Source: Phoronis australis
Taxonomy: Eukaryota; Phoronida; Phoronidae
DNA: 64,000 nt
Assembly (NCBI GenBank): GCA_002633005.1
Contig: NMRA01000001.1
Span: forward strand, 2,470,239-2,534,238
Direction: 5' to 3'
In this document: positions 40,101 through 51,758 of the stretch, piece by piece
How positions within the stretch are numbered: the first letter of the stretch is position 1
Layout of the letters: the number at the start of each line of letters is the position of its first letter
The notes under the pieces: model-generated
Database searches by the model: none
Told to the model about the DNA's origin: nothing
The model's input: only the letters and a program-made list of their open reading frames with translations
Made by a program: the position numbers and the translations under genes

Positions 40101-43100
40101 AACAAAATTGACACTAAAGGCATAGTAGTAGTCGGAAAAGTCCGTCAGCCAGTTTTCTGCCAATAGATACCTTTACTGTTTTATATATCATACTGAAACT
40201 TCAAACTGTTTGACAGGAAAAAAATATTTACAGGCGGCCTGGTACACGATGTACCTGACGTTCGCATGCCGCACATGTGGGCCCAATCACCTAGAACCAT
40301 TTAATGCCTTTAGTTATTAATATATAGTTAAAACTGACCTGAGGAGCTAGAAACATGACTCAAGGGTTTAGCAGAGGGACTTGAATCCACGTCCTCACAG
40401 TAGCCCACACTGCCTCCTTTTTGGCAGAAAAAGACGGATGGCAAAATGTACAAAGAATAAAAAAAGTTGTCATTAGGGGATATATAACAAGCCAGAGAAG
40501 GGAAGGTGTCAGTCATCTTCTTTACAGACACTCAAGTGTCAGATTTCATTATGTTCCACCAAGGGATTTGGTTGTTAAAGAGGTGAACACAAAAAGGTCA
40601 ACTGGCTACATTACGGTGCAAAGCAGCACTCAATTTAAGCTGTGGTCTTGTTAAAGCTGTAATTTAACCACTTAGGTGGCTGACAAATGAACTGGACCTT
40701 TTACTCTCATAAAATCAGTCTCATAGTATTCCTTACAGTGATAGGGTTCTATTTCCGACTAACAGCATGTAATTTATACTAAATCATTTTGAGCTGCCTT
40801 GAAAAAAATCAATAGATTCAACCTGCATTACTGTAGGGCAACTTTGGCTTATAACCGAAGCAGCGTATAACTATTTGTAAGCTGATTGTTGACATTTTGA
40901 GAATTTACTTGTAACAAACCCCAGTAGCAGTTTTATAAGCTAGCAATTTAGTTTTACAGAGATCACTATAGCAGGCTGACTCTGAATAAGAAACTCCAAC
41001 TTATTTTAGGAGGGGGGGAAGGTCAGGGAGGGAGGGGAGAGAGAGGGGGGAGAGGAAGGGAGGGTGGGTTGGAGGGATGGAGGGAGGGAGGCGAAGAGAA
41101 GCATATATTCAGAATCATATTACGAAAACATATAAACAAACTTTCAGTACAGAAGGTATAGATGACCCCTGGAAGGAATTGACCCAGTAAAACCAGTTCA
41201 AGAGGCGGATAACTAACTTTCAATTTAAGCAAAGATATCTCACAAAACTGTTTTCAAACTGCTCCGTTCAAATACTCAAATTAGAAAGATTTCCTGGGCT
41301 TGAGAAGAACTATTAGTTTATTATTTTTTTCAGAAATGGGTCGATAAGTTGGTTTGACTCGGTGGGGTCATTTTATGTGCTGAACATGACATGTTAAATT
41401 TTAATCTGAAATGACCTAAGGACAAAGATGACAGCAGTTTAATTGATAATGACATTAAGTGATCTAAATAAAAAGCTAATCTAATGTTTTCGGTAAAAAA
41501 ACTGATGGACAACTGAAATTTATGATAGACAGCGGACGGGATGCTGACAGTACGCAACCACAAAATTGTTTGAGGGCACATAAAAATCACCACTCCTCCA
41601 TGACGTTTCTTCTTTAATGTTTTACAATGGATTGCACAACACTAAGAAGCACAACCTTGAATAATCACCACGATGATATTCTGTTCCTCAGACTACAGTT
41701 ACACCAAAACTACAACCCTATGGTTAAACAGCGCCTGCAATTACTGTTAAAATAAGGTCATCCCTGCTGATACAGTGAATTTTCCAAAGGGGGGAAACGA
41801 GAGAATATAAAATACTTCCACTCTACATCAACTACAAAACCAAACTGTCTCAGGAAAATGGAACACGATCACCTGATGCTCGAATGGCTCAGCAATCACA
41901 CGATCTCATGATTACCTGCATTCATCTTGTTTGCATAAATCTTCCGTTGGTACGGGTTGTTCCCGGTTTATGATGAACAACATGATGACCAACGCAATAA
42001 TGATGCCGAGGACAACGGCGGGAAGCATTGCGCCTTGAATTTTCTTCCATTTATTCGGCGGAGACTTTGGCTTCTCTTGTAGCAGATCAACTTGAGGGTC
42101 GCCAGGACTCATCGTCCGCGACGTCTGGAAGACGAAATTATGACACGTCATTGTTACACTGTCACTGTACACCTTGGTGCTGAAGGAAAACAAATTGTAG
42201 AGCAACTGTCACAGTGGTCAGAGTGCCCTGGACTGTTGTGTAGTAGCAGCTCTGCTTGCGAACTGGCATATTGCTGATCACTTGTTTTATCTTAATGACT
42301 GACAGCAAGATAAAACGAGATACAATTTATTTTTAGGAAGGTCAAAACGTTAATTTTGCTGATCTGATATGAAGTCACTTTATGGAAAAACGTCTGTGGA
42401 TGATTAGTTCTATATTGAAAGTTTTCAGCAAATCTGTTCTACAATTAAAGGTTGAGATTGAAGAAGATCCCCCAACATTTGAAACTAAGGCTGGCTTATG
42501 CGAGGATAACAGGTGTTTGGTTATTTTTGTCATACAGATAAATAGATTTTTAAGGTAAGCCATTGGAAATTTTCACCAGTTCAGGACACCATCAAGAAGA
42601 AACGCACAAATTTATTTCATTACTACTTCACGAAAAGCAGCTACACAAATTTGTGCCTTACCATTTCTAAGTTTCATATAATCAGGCATTTGCAACTGAA
42701 AACCAACTTCGGCAGTATTCCACGTATATCCCAAATTGGTGAGATTTTACACGATACACTTACTATGTTTCATGACAATTTGTTGTTTTTCAAAACATTG
42801 CATTTTAAATACAAAGTCCCAGATGGTAAATCGACTTTTTGTTGCATCCATCATGACCTAATATTTGTTGTGCAAATCACAAATTATTAACACTTCACTT
42901 TATGTTCAATTGAGGAACTCAAAGTTGACCATGGAAAAATATATAGAATCCTAGAAAAATGTCCAAATTTGGCTAAAAACATTACATCTCAGAAAATGCG
43001 GATCGAATTCATATGAACCATTCACATACTATGCTTGATGCACTGCTCTTCAAAGCACTATTAAGAATTGTTTGTAAAATGTTCCACTTTTGCATGAGGG

Positions 43101-46100
43101 GGTATTAAAATAGGACTGTAATGACTTTCACAAAAAATTGCAAAAGTGAAAACAAAACAATATTTTAGAAAACTGTACCAGTGTTTTTGAGATATCATCT
43201 TGAACATATACATGAAATGAAATTTGATCACGTTATTGATACAGTATTTTGCAATCAACGTACTTAACTAATGACAAACTTGAAAAAGTAAAAAATCAAA
43301 TTCTTCAGGTATTCTAGTTTGAGTAAATATAAACTTTCACCGAGTTAAAATTTATAGTTTTGTAAATACTGGACTAGTATTGCACACTTGTCAATAAGAT
43401 CCTGCATTCCATCCAGAGATTGTAAAGCATAAATTAACAGGATTCATTTACAAGGACCCTCTAAAGAGTGAACTTTTCTTTTGTTACAAAGTAACGTGCT
43501 ATGTCAGGTAGCATCGTTACTCATCCATCCATCACTGATCAAAGTTTTAAGGCATTAGTTAATTAATGAACACAAAAAGAGCGAAACTTAAAGTTATACT
43601 ACGTGCTCACTAGTTAACCAGGTAACATGTCTATTACCTTGGGACATCCCATTTTGCACAAAGGCGAGAGTTCAATGTTTCGATTAGATTTTGCGACCCT
43701 CGTAAAAATAATTTTGTGAAATATCAAGTTGACAGTTCTTGTTAATGGGTATACTGAGATATATTGTGGATTTAATAGAGATAATGAGTGTTGTTTAAAC
43801 CGCTAGCGTGGTCTTACTTTGAAGTTGTCTATTTTTGACTCACATGGTAATATTTTTGGTCCAATAAAATGCTTCATTCTAGTTTCATTGTACACTACTT
43901 CGAAATTGGCCAACTTCGACCAGGCGATTTAGGGCTTATTAGAACTTTTGAATAAAATGAACTTCTCAGATGGCAGGAATCAATAGAAATAAACACAACA
44001 ATGTAACCCTAGTTCTAGAGTCATAAGTGTAACCAGACAATTGCACATTGAACAAACAGAACTACCAGTTTGCATGAACTTACATCCGCGCAGATGAACT
44101 CCATGCTGCAGCCAGTTGTTGGTGTAATAACACCAAGAAGATTTCGCTCCCTGGCATTTGACCTCATGCCATGTGGTCACCGAACCAAATGCAAGACAAA
44201 TGACAAAAAAGAAACTTCGCAGTGACCATGGGCTAGCCACTTGTGTAACAAAAACTTGGTCAACGCTTGTGTCATCCAAGGCATTAAATGCTATACAACT
44301 GTAGACAGCTAAATCACCACCACTTCATAATTTAAAGCTTTAAGCCAGCAAATAAACAGTAACCATGCTGGTAGATATTATAGTTAAATTTTATGACCTA
44401 GAAAGTGTAATGTCTCCCTGATGCTGGTTTTCAAATAATTTTAAGTTGACCCCATGAATCAATAACAATATTCAATATTTTGTGACTGTATCAATATTAA
44501 TTACTTTGATGTCTTAAAACTCAGATTTTAAAAATTCAGAACTTCATTTTCCACAACATATGCCTAAACGATAGCTCCGTAAGCAGTCGTAACAGGAAGA
44601 CAAAGCCAGCAACAGTCTGATATAACGTGCCCGCATTTTGAGAACCAGTTTGATGTCCATTATTCAGTGGAGAAAACTGGTTCTCAATATTCGGGCACTT
44701 TATATCAGACACCGACAAAGTCAGCTAAGAAGCACAAACACATTTGCTTGCTCGTTACAGTTAATAAAAACTCTTTGTACCCTGCGCATGAGTATAACAG
44801 TAGTTCACGAGAAAAATTACTCCAATTCAAGACAGTGAAAAATACATTATTTTGCTCAAGGTCAGAGCTTGTTCAATATTCTAAATAGCAATTTGGCATA
44901 CACAGAGGCGGAGGGCAAAAAATGGACACAAAAATTACAAAAATGGCCACTAGGTGGTACAAAATGCAATGAACCTGTCTAGAAATAAAAAGCGCATAGT
45001 CGTATCCTTAACAGAAACCAATTTTCCAAATTTCATGACAATCCATTGATGAACTGCAAAGATACAAGGTAAACGCAAGAAAAACATATTTGCCAACGCG
45101 CGGAACAGTCCAAAACTTGTTAACATTCACCGTGAGCTTCATTGGAATAAATCTGACAAATGTCACAAAACTCCTTCAAGGGGATAAGGAGATTCGGCTT
45201 CAAACACAAAACAAAATGCAACTAGGGGGCAGCACAGTAGTCAAACTCGTTTGAAAAGCAACGTTAGATGTGGCCTTCCTATCAGGAACACTGTCAATTT
45301 TCATGATCTTTTGGCGAATAGACAGGCAGACATACGGTACATAAAATTTGTCCAAAAATGCCATGGCACCGTTGTCCGCTTATCTAATAAAAAACTGCTA
45401 AATTTCAAGAAAATACATCAAAGAACTCCGAAGATGCAGAGCCAAACGTAAAAAGTAAGATAGTTACTAGGGAACACAGCAGTGATCAGATCGATCTGAA
45501 AGTTGATGTCACCAGTCGTCAGCTTCATAGAATCACATCTGACAATACTTATTAAAATTCTGTAAGGGTTTAGGAGATAATGGAGCAGATGCTGATGTTT
45601 AGACAGGGATGTGGGCAACGATGCACCCACATACATGTATATGCGGGCGTATGATAAAAGATAAAAATATAGCTTGTGACCAAAGAACTGTTCATGAAAA
45701 ATGGCGCTGTTAATGACTCACGAAAATGCTTGTGCAGTCTAGAATTATGATGAGAAAGACTCATGGTCAGGGTCTAGTTCAATAACGCCACAAAAACCAA
45801 GATCTCACGAGATTCCATGAGCTGCTGCCACATATTTTCGGCAAGACGTGATTTTGGCTAGATTTTTCTCGCTGCAAGACAGCTATTGAACTCTACCCTG
45901 TACACTGAGACATGTTTTTTTAAGGCTGTCTAATTTTTGCCAAGCTGCTTGAAGGTAAAATGGTTAGATCTCAGGTCTTCAATTAAACCCTGAGGCATTA
46001 ATGATTCCAAGCATTCAACATTATTGGAGATAATGGAGCAGATGCCGATGTTTAGACAGGGATGTGGGCAACGATGCACCCACATACATGTATATGCGGG

Positions 46101-47866
46101 CGCATGATAAAAGATAAAAATATAGCTTGTGACCAAAGAACTGTTCATGAAAAATGGCGCTGTTAATGACTCATGAAAATGCTTGTGCAGTCTAGAATTA
46201 TGATGAGAAAGACTGGTCAGGGTAGAGTTCAATAACGCCACAAAAACCAAGATCTCACGAGATTCCATGAGCTATTGCCACGTATTTTCGGCAAGACGTG
46301 ATTTTGGCTAGATTTTTCTCACTGCAAGACAGCTATTGAAGCCTACCCTGTACACTGAGACAGGTTTTTTTAAGGCTGTCTAATTTTTTCCAAGCTGCTT
46401 GAAGGTAAAATGGTTAGATCTCAGGTCTTCAATTAAACCCTGAGGCATTAATGATTGCAAGTATTCAACATTATTAGCACTGCGAAAGCATGAAAAAGAC
46501 ACTCCTTTCAGCAAACTTAACATTCTGGTGAACAAAATGGGCTAAGACTAAATGCAAATTCCTTGACTTTCATTCTCGGACATTTCATGACGTTGGGCAT
46601 TTATGTGTAAATCATTTGAATAATTAACTACATAACAATGCCAATTTGACAATAAGGTGGTAGCAAAGAAGTTACAAAAAACGCTGCGGAATTCAATAGC
46701 ACTGTAGATCTCCATCCAAGCCAAACACGTGAACTATAGGTAAGCGCTGAACATTACTCACAATTTTCGAAGAACCAATGTCCACACAAACCTCAAATCT
46801 GTAATTGTTGATATTTTTTACTCTTGTTTTTACATTTTTATTTCACACAAATATTATGTAAATACAAAAGATAACATGGTAAATGCCCAGAAATCGAATT
46901 AACGTAAAGTTATATCTCCAATGGTTGTGCCTGAAAGGGGCGGGGCCATTGAACACCCCTAAATCCGCTTAATTTTAAGAATGCTGACTTGCCTTGAACG
47001 ATACAATACCTTCCACAGATTTCCACTCATAGTCAGTCTAAAGTGAAATCCACAAATTCACATGCTTCAGCCGGTCAATTTGTACCAAAGTGGCTATACC
47101 CAGGTGCATTTCGTCGACAAAAATAAATTTTGATTTAGGCAACTTATCACTATACAATTGGTCTTAGCTAACACTCCTTATTCAGATAAAAAATGATTTT
47201 TGGTCTTGCAAAGAATTGGCAGTTAGTTACTGGTCATGACTATACCCTTCAAATACGAGAACATACCACGACAAGCCAACTAATTTAGAGGCAGGTCTCT
47301 AGCAATATACCGTAACATCCAGTCAGTTCTATGGAAGCTCTGAAATCATTCTCAGTTGAGATAGATTTTTATAAAAATAAGTGGTCTGAATCAAATGTTG
47401 CTTTTTGTGGCTGCTGATGCGCTTATGACTGCCTTGAAAATGAGGGACAATCTGAGGCTGACCAATGCGTCTTTGAAGTAATTCATAAATAAGTCTGGAT
47501 GTTTATTGTGTCAATGGAAATACAGACTTCCGGATTGGGGAAGAAAGTTTCAGACAGTAGGAAATGCAGCTTCATGAATAATCCATAAACGAGCAAGATT
47601 TGCCATTCATTTTTATTTCATCTAATCAGGGAACTCATTTAGTGGTTTAAGTAAAAATGACCACACAAGTCTCCAATGAGGCCCTGCTAAACATCTAAAC
47701 GACAAGATTATGAACATTAAAACTAGAATATGTAAGCATAAAGCAGTTTTGAAAGGAAGACTACATAAAGCGTACCAAAATTGCACACGCCAAAATAAAA
47801 ATAATCAATATTTTAATAGCGCTATTTCATTACAACTCATACCTGTTTTCGGCGGCGACCATCCAT
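28121..47866 (-). CDS. PLD3-like: PLD3/PLD4-like phospholipase D family protein, lysosomal 5' exonuclease type (complete)
   Basis: Ten coding exons on the - strand: 47866-47843, 42124-41916, 38905-38722, 37099-36976, 33025-32892, 32403-32185, 31380-31241, 30751-30601, 29773-29674 and 28314-28121. All are GT-AG with agreeing phases, giving about 492 aa; human PLD3 is 490. A basic cytosolic tail (MDGRRRKQ...) precedes one membrane helix at about residues 41-60 ([19 protein letters not shown]), the family's type II layout. Two HKD motifs are intact: HTKFWVVD with His near 200, and HNKYMVTD with His near 416, followed by [11 protein letters not shown]. Several N-glycosylation sites (NLT, NCS, NAT, NWS) fit a lumenal domain. 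Vertebrate PLD3 and PLD4 are endolysosomal single-strand nucleic acid 5' exonucleases; by inference so is this. PLD3 and PLD4 cannot be told apart here. Introns carry many repeats. Confidence 0.94.
29157..29345. repeat. MITE with AATTGACCTATC termini, copy A
   Basis: About 189 bp aligning along its length with 37342-37523: shared AATTGACCTATC(A/G)CCAGGA, TTCTTGACACACCTTC, ACTTATTGTT(C/A)GTTTGTCG and a CAAGGGGG block. The right end (AGGTTAATTGG) is eroded. It lies in the PLD3-like gene, just left of the exon at 29674. Confidence 0.8.
30200..30595. other. Intron sequence of the PLD3-like gene
   Basis: No repeat or exon beyond the flanking coding exons was recognised in this stretch. Confidence 0.4.
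34564..36010 (-). mobile_element. TIR transposon-like element with a HIRAN-like ORF, copy A (1.45 kb)
   Basis: The ends ACCGTATTCGCCTGAATAAC and GTTATTAGGGCAAATACGAT are imperfect inverted repeats of about 24 bases. Most of the element is found again, reversed and shorter, at 51759-52850. On the - strand at 34987-34703 a 94-codon frame contains [36 protein letters not shown] and [14 protein letters not shown]. The spaced pattern (VDKYA..FLKG..VGHIPRK) resembles the HIRAN domain, which binds DNA in HLTF-type proteins. A TTATTAG acceptor sits just upstream of the frame, so the ORF may be a second exon. No transposase motif was recognised, which suggests a non-autonomous or domesticated-cargo element. 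It lies in an intron of the PLD3-like gene, read on the same strand as that gene. Confidence 0.7.
37342..37523. repeat. MITE with CAATTGACCTATCGCC / ATAGGTCAATTG termini, copy B
   Basis: It starts CAATTGACCTATCGCC and ends GCAATAGGTCAATTG, clear terminal inverted repeats. It is the better preserved copy of the family at 29157. It lies in the PLD3-like gene intron upstream of the exon at 37099. Confidence 0.85.
38297..38391. repeat. 48-bp tandem duplication
   Basis: ACTGAGGGAAAAGACCATCC begins at 38301 and again at 38349. The two units are almost identical, through CACTAATAATCATAATATCC. It is a recent local duplication in an intron. Confidence 0.92.
39955..40200 (+). repeat. CACTAGGGGGC-type ~140-bp repeat, two units
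   Basis: CCACTAGGGGGCGCAGCACA at 39965 and a weaker GACACTAAAGGCATAGTAG near 40110 are about 143 bases apart. Each is followed by AGTCG...AAA...CCGTC-like sequence. It belongs to the same family as the arrays at 44.9 and 54.5 kb. Confidence 0.65.
40999..41095 (+). repeat. G-rich polypurine tract
   Basis: Nearly 100 bases of G and A with many runs of three or more G (for example GAGAGGGGGGAGAGG). It can form a G-quadruplex or triplex on the + strand, the template strand for the PLD3-like gene in whose intron it lies. Confidence 0.9.
42947..43258. repeat. Dispersed repeat family, copy in PLD3-like intron 1
   Basis: CCTAGAAAAATGTCCAAATT and the following 300 bases match the families at 13738-14045 and 5120-5350 in block order. 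The length is about 310 bp. No coding content was seen. Confidence 0.6.
44615..44710. repeat. Foldback element, about 38-bp arms
   Basis: GTCTGATATAACGTGCCCGC...GAGAACCAGTTT pairs with AAACTGGTTCTC...CGGGCACTTTATATCAGAC around a loop containing GATGTCCATTATTCAGTGGA. A related copy is at 53129-53195, with the same loop sequence in variant form. Confidence 0.85.
44930..45570 (+). repeat. CACTAGG-type ~140-bp repeat array, degenerate
   Basis: CCACTAGGTGGTACAAAATG (44946), AACTAGGGGGCAGCACAG (45221) and TTACTAGGGAACACAGCAG (about 45465) mark unit starts. Each is followed by AGTC-A...C-TTTGAAA and, further on, a CCAAATTTCATGA-like block. Spacing suggests four or five units with some lost landmarks. 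Confidence 0.7.
45573..46476. repeat. Tandem duplication of a ~450-bp segment
   Basis: The segment starting GGAGATAATGGAGCAGATGC at 45573 is repeated from 46026 (offset about 450-453) with only scattered differences and small indels, to about 46476. Both copies carry CACCCACATACATGTATATG and CCAAGATCTCACGAGATTCC. High similarity means a recent duplication. It lies in intron 1 of the PLD3-like gene. Matching - strand open frames in the two copies are a by-product of the duplication. Confidence 0.95.
47843..47866 (-). other. PLD3-like: 24-base first coding exon of the PLD3-like gene
   Basis: ATG at 47866 encodes MDGRRRKQ and ends at a GTATGA donor in phase 0. It joins the acceptor at 42125 (TCTTCCAG), whose exon is open in that phase for four codons (TSRT) before the internal Met. 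A second ATG at 47862 would be out of frame. The added basic residues suit the cytosolic end of a type II membrane protein and bring the length to that of human PLD3. Confidence 0.7.
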
Positions 47867-49147
47867 CCTCTACAACAATAAGGGTGCAAATGAGCCCCAG
47901 ATATTATCACGTGATTTATAAGCAAACATTTACACTCCTCCTATCATAAGATGGAATAAAACCTCTTTCATAAACCGCCCCCAGACTAAACAGACAATAA
48001 CAAAAGCTACAAAAAGTACCTCCTGAAGAACCCCTAATAAACCAAACTGTTGTAAATGGTACTGACCAGTAATATGCTTGTATCAACAGACAGGTAACAC
48101 AGGTGAATGTTGGTTTAGCACTTGAAAAGAACCTTACAATAAAAGCTGCATCAATGATTGAAATCATGGAATTTACATTTTCAGAACATGGACTAAAGAA
48201 AAGATGTGGTTGAAACTTCAAATATAAAAGAACATTGTATATTTGCGCTGCCGCGAGAAGGGTTATACAATTTATAGCTGGAAACAAAAAGCATACATGC
48301 ATTTCACAAGAAAACTTTAATAGAAGGCTTAGTTTCCATGGACAACAGCCCACTTAATAGCTCTAAAGAACCCATGTCAATTCTGGCCCAATCTTCACGT
48401 GCTGCCTAATCCATACTGCCAAAACTTAACTGCAGAGGTCTATTGCACAAATAATAACGGCTAAGTGCATTAACAAGTTCATTAAACTTCACAAAAATTC
48501 TACAACAACACTATTTTGTTGAGGCAAAAATTAGAATTAGACTAAATTGCTAAATAATTATAGCAAGATGGAAATCTAAATTTGGCATAGTCAGTAATTG
48601 TCTACTTGTGCACTCAAGTGGCGCTGTAAAAATGATTGTTGTGCATAGTTGCTTAGGACACAATGCCTCGTTTTAACATCAGTTTTAACGCAAACGCGAA
48701 AACACGCGTGTTCCAAACATGCAAACCATTTTAGTTTGGACACAACACCTTGTTTTCAAGCAGGCCAATTCATGCAAGCAGTGAATAGTGGACCCACAAT
48801 TTCCCACTGAATAACAAGCATCAAACTGGTTGTCAAAAACTGAGGATCCCCTGTAGTCGCAAATGCCTCTCACAGTGTGTCTTGTTTATTTTGAAAACTT
48901 CTCAGTATACAGGAATCATTGTGTGATCACTAATCAAGCTCCTGATTGCCTGGTGAAGACGGTTTATGGATCATCTCCAGCAAGAGATGAAGCAACGGAC
49001 AAATGAGTATTATAGATGTACAGTATTATTGGTCCTGAACTGACTATCATGCAGTATTACTCACTTTGTCAATGTTTATAACATGTGAATGAAATGCGGT
49101 GTTCAACACAAGTTTACCCAACATCTACCAACGCTTTCATGTGACAG

Positions 49148-49275
49148 CCACCATGTGGAGTTAGACGACCACCAGGCGCCATCCACAGGTGACGCCGATG
49201 TCCCCCCATGCCCTGACAAGGAGCCCAAGATGGGCTCAAAAGGTTGGCTGTCGAGAAAAACTAGGCCACCAAAAG
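49148..49275 (+). other. Possible exon of an unidentified gene
   Basis: The 128-base open stretch has a CAG acceptor (TTTCATGTGACAG) and an AG|GTAATC donor. It encodes HHVELDDHQAPSTGDADVPP...GSKGWLSRKTRPPK and is locally GC-richer than its flanks, as an exon would be. The frame phase (2 in, 1 out) does not match the next candidate at 49611. No homologue was recognised. Confidence 0.3.
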
Positions 49276-49610
49276 GTAATCATTATTACTTCAACACAAT
49301 ATAACAGAACTAGTTATGAAGTCATGCCATTAAGTTTAAGCACACTGTAATCAAATTTCGAAATAGAAAAATACTTCCTTTTTATTCAGTCACTCACAGA
49401 CATTCATAGTCTGACAGAAAGTAAAATAGAAGAATGATCGGTTTTGTATCGAAGTTCAATTTTAGAATATTCGGAGATGTTTATCACCTCTTAAGACATA
49501 AGAAAAAAGTCTGGACGTGTATTTTTCTCACCATTAGGTTTTTCCAAGTAAGCATCTTTTTTATTCCACTTTCATGGGTTTATATGATTAATTTAAACTC
49601 GGTGAAGCAG

Positions 49611-49691
49611 GACCGTGGTGTGCGGCGTTATCCCACCAGCGAACGCATGACCTCCATCCCGTGGTACAACAAAAACATTCAAATGAAATAA
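49611..49691 (+). other. Possible terminal exon of an unidentified gene
   Basis: After GTGAAGCAG the frame reads DRGVRRYPTSERMTSIPWYN and on to a stop at 49689-49691, overlapped by AATAAA at 49690. It is locally GC-richer than its flanks. The acceptor has a poor pyrimidine tract, and the phase disagrees with the exon at 49148 unless another exon intervenes. Confidence 0.25.
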
Positions 49692-51578
49692 TAAATGAGG
49701 AGAAAGTATTGTGCTATCAAAATTTTACATGCAGATTGATAGGACAGGCCATGCCCAGATGCCTGCCCGTTGCAAAATCCAAAAATCGACAAAAACAGAA
49801 GATAAACGTCCTAAAAAGGGACACAAAATGAGGGTACTCAGCAGGACCCCACGCCAGGCCCCTCCCACAAATAAATTTCACAATATAAATAATACAAGGC
49901 AAGCACAAGTGGAAGAGCAGCATTTGAATTTAAAAGCTCAGCCAAGGAACAAGCACCCCCAATGATGTCACAGCAAGAGAAAGGGAGGTCACGCTGAGCG
50001 CACACAGAGCCAGCAAGGATTAGGAGCGCAGTACATGCACACAGCAGCATGACAGCAGCTCATGAAAAGTGTTTGAATGGCTGAAAGGTACTATTGAACC
50101 TGCACACCTGTCTGTCCAAAGGGCCATTGAAATAACTGGTTGACTGAAAAGAATAGTGTAGTGCACTCAGCATGAACCCTTCCCCCAATGCAAAGCAGGT
50201 CACAACACTGTGTAACTTCTAAAAGTACATGTGCACTGAGCCACCAACTGTACTCTACATGTAGGACGGAGATTTTAGAAAAACATGACTTCAAGCAGTG
50301 GTAATTATTGAAAATAATTAGGGTAATCAAACTTTCTCTGGTATGCACCAGCCGCCAACTTTTCAACATGAAAGTGCTCTGAGGAGAGACACTTGGCGAA
50401 ATCGAATAAAATTTTAAAGGTCAGGTCGACAGCAAAACCAAAAACATCAACAACCAAGACTGCGACCCTTATGAAACCAACGTACAGTAAATGATAAACC
50501 ATGAAAAGTGGATTGAAAAATCAGTCAATAAAATGCAAGCATCAAATAAAAAACCTCACATATTTCTCAAGAACACTATGTCCCAGTAAGAAACCAATGG
50601 TATGGATATCTATTTACAAGCCAAATGTGCAGAGGTTCGGTCACAGGATTGTATCACTTGAAAAATAGCCATCAAAGCGCCATCTTGTGTCCGATTTCAT
50701 CCAAAACCAAATTTTACACAAATTCCATTTTTGTAGCAAACATATTTTTGTTTTCCTATATCTTTTTCAAGCATAGTCACAGGTCAGGTTTCTATTGACT
50801 GCAAGCTTGACATTTCTGAATTACAGGTGTATTGAGAAGAAAAAAATCAAATACCACATATTTTGTATCGCCTATCTACAGTAGAATTATTTTTATGGCC
50901 ACCAGATGTCACCACTGTTGTTTAGGTAGTCACTGTGTGTCGTTATTTTGTTAGTCTTCCTGTAGGGGTTGTGGAATAAAAATGTCTATTCTGACACTCC
51001 ACAGTTTCTTCCAACTTCAATTGCCCAACATCCATTCCACATAACCACATCCTAGTAACAGACACATTAAGTGTACCAGATATATCCCAGGATACCAAAA
51101 GAGATCCAAGTTTGAGAATCGCTAACAATTTTTTTGAAAAAATCTAAGTACCATAAGAAAAACATGGCATGACGGATAAAAGCCTCATCAGAGTTCACAT
51201 CTACGAGAAAGTATTGATTTTTTTACAGTGCACTGCACAATCTTAAACCGTAGATATATGTTACCTAATGACTGGACTCAATCAATCCATCCACTTCAGA
51301 ATATACTAGTACTCTCCACTACTTGGTTTAGATTGCATGTTTAGTCCCAACAGATCAGTCAGACAAATGACAGAACTAAAGGGAAGTAAAATGTACTTAT
51401 TGCCTTACTATCTACCGGTATAATATAAAGTGATGAGGCAGGTGCGAGAAAATGGATTTTATGTTTCCTTAGTTATTACAGTACTTACATAATTTATTTC
51501 AGAGAACTAGGCCGCCAACTCTTAGTACAACACGACACAAAATAAAAGTAAGTTAGCACAAGAGTAAAGTTAACCTAA

Positions 51579-51687
51579 TTTGAACCTGAACACTGTCCCG
51601 TCTCCTTTCAAATGCCACACTTCAGTTTGGATTTGAACCTGAACACTGTCCCGTCTCCTTTCAAGTGCCATACTTCAGTTTGGATTT
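51579..51687. repeat. 53-bp tandem duplication
   Basis: TGAACCTGAACACTGTCCCG begins at 51581 and 51634. The units differ at about two positions, through CACTTCAGTTTGGATT. Confidence 0.92.
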
Positions 51688-51758
51688 CCATTTGATTATT
51701 TTCATAAATTTCTCTATACCTGGTGCCCATCTTCCAGGAAGATATCTGTCTCTTAGAT

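Noticed and set aside
45570-46268. Paired similar - strand open frames ([13 protein letters not shown]...)
   Set aside because: They are similar only because the DNA is a recent tandem duplication.
49838-50050. 70-codon - strand frame with a signal-peptide-like start
   Set aside because: A hydrophobic start alone is weak evidence. There is no conserved downstream sequence and no splice context.
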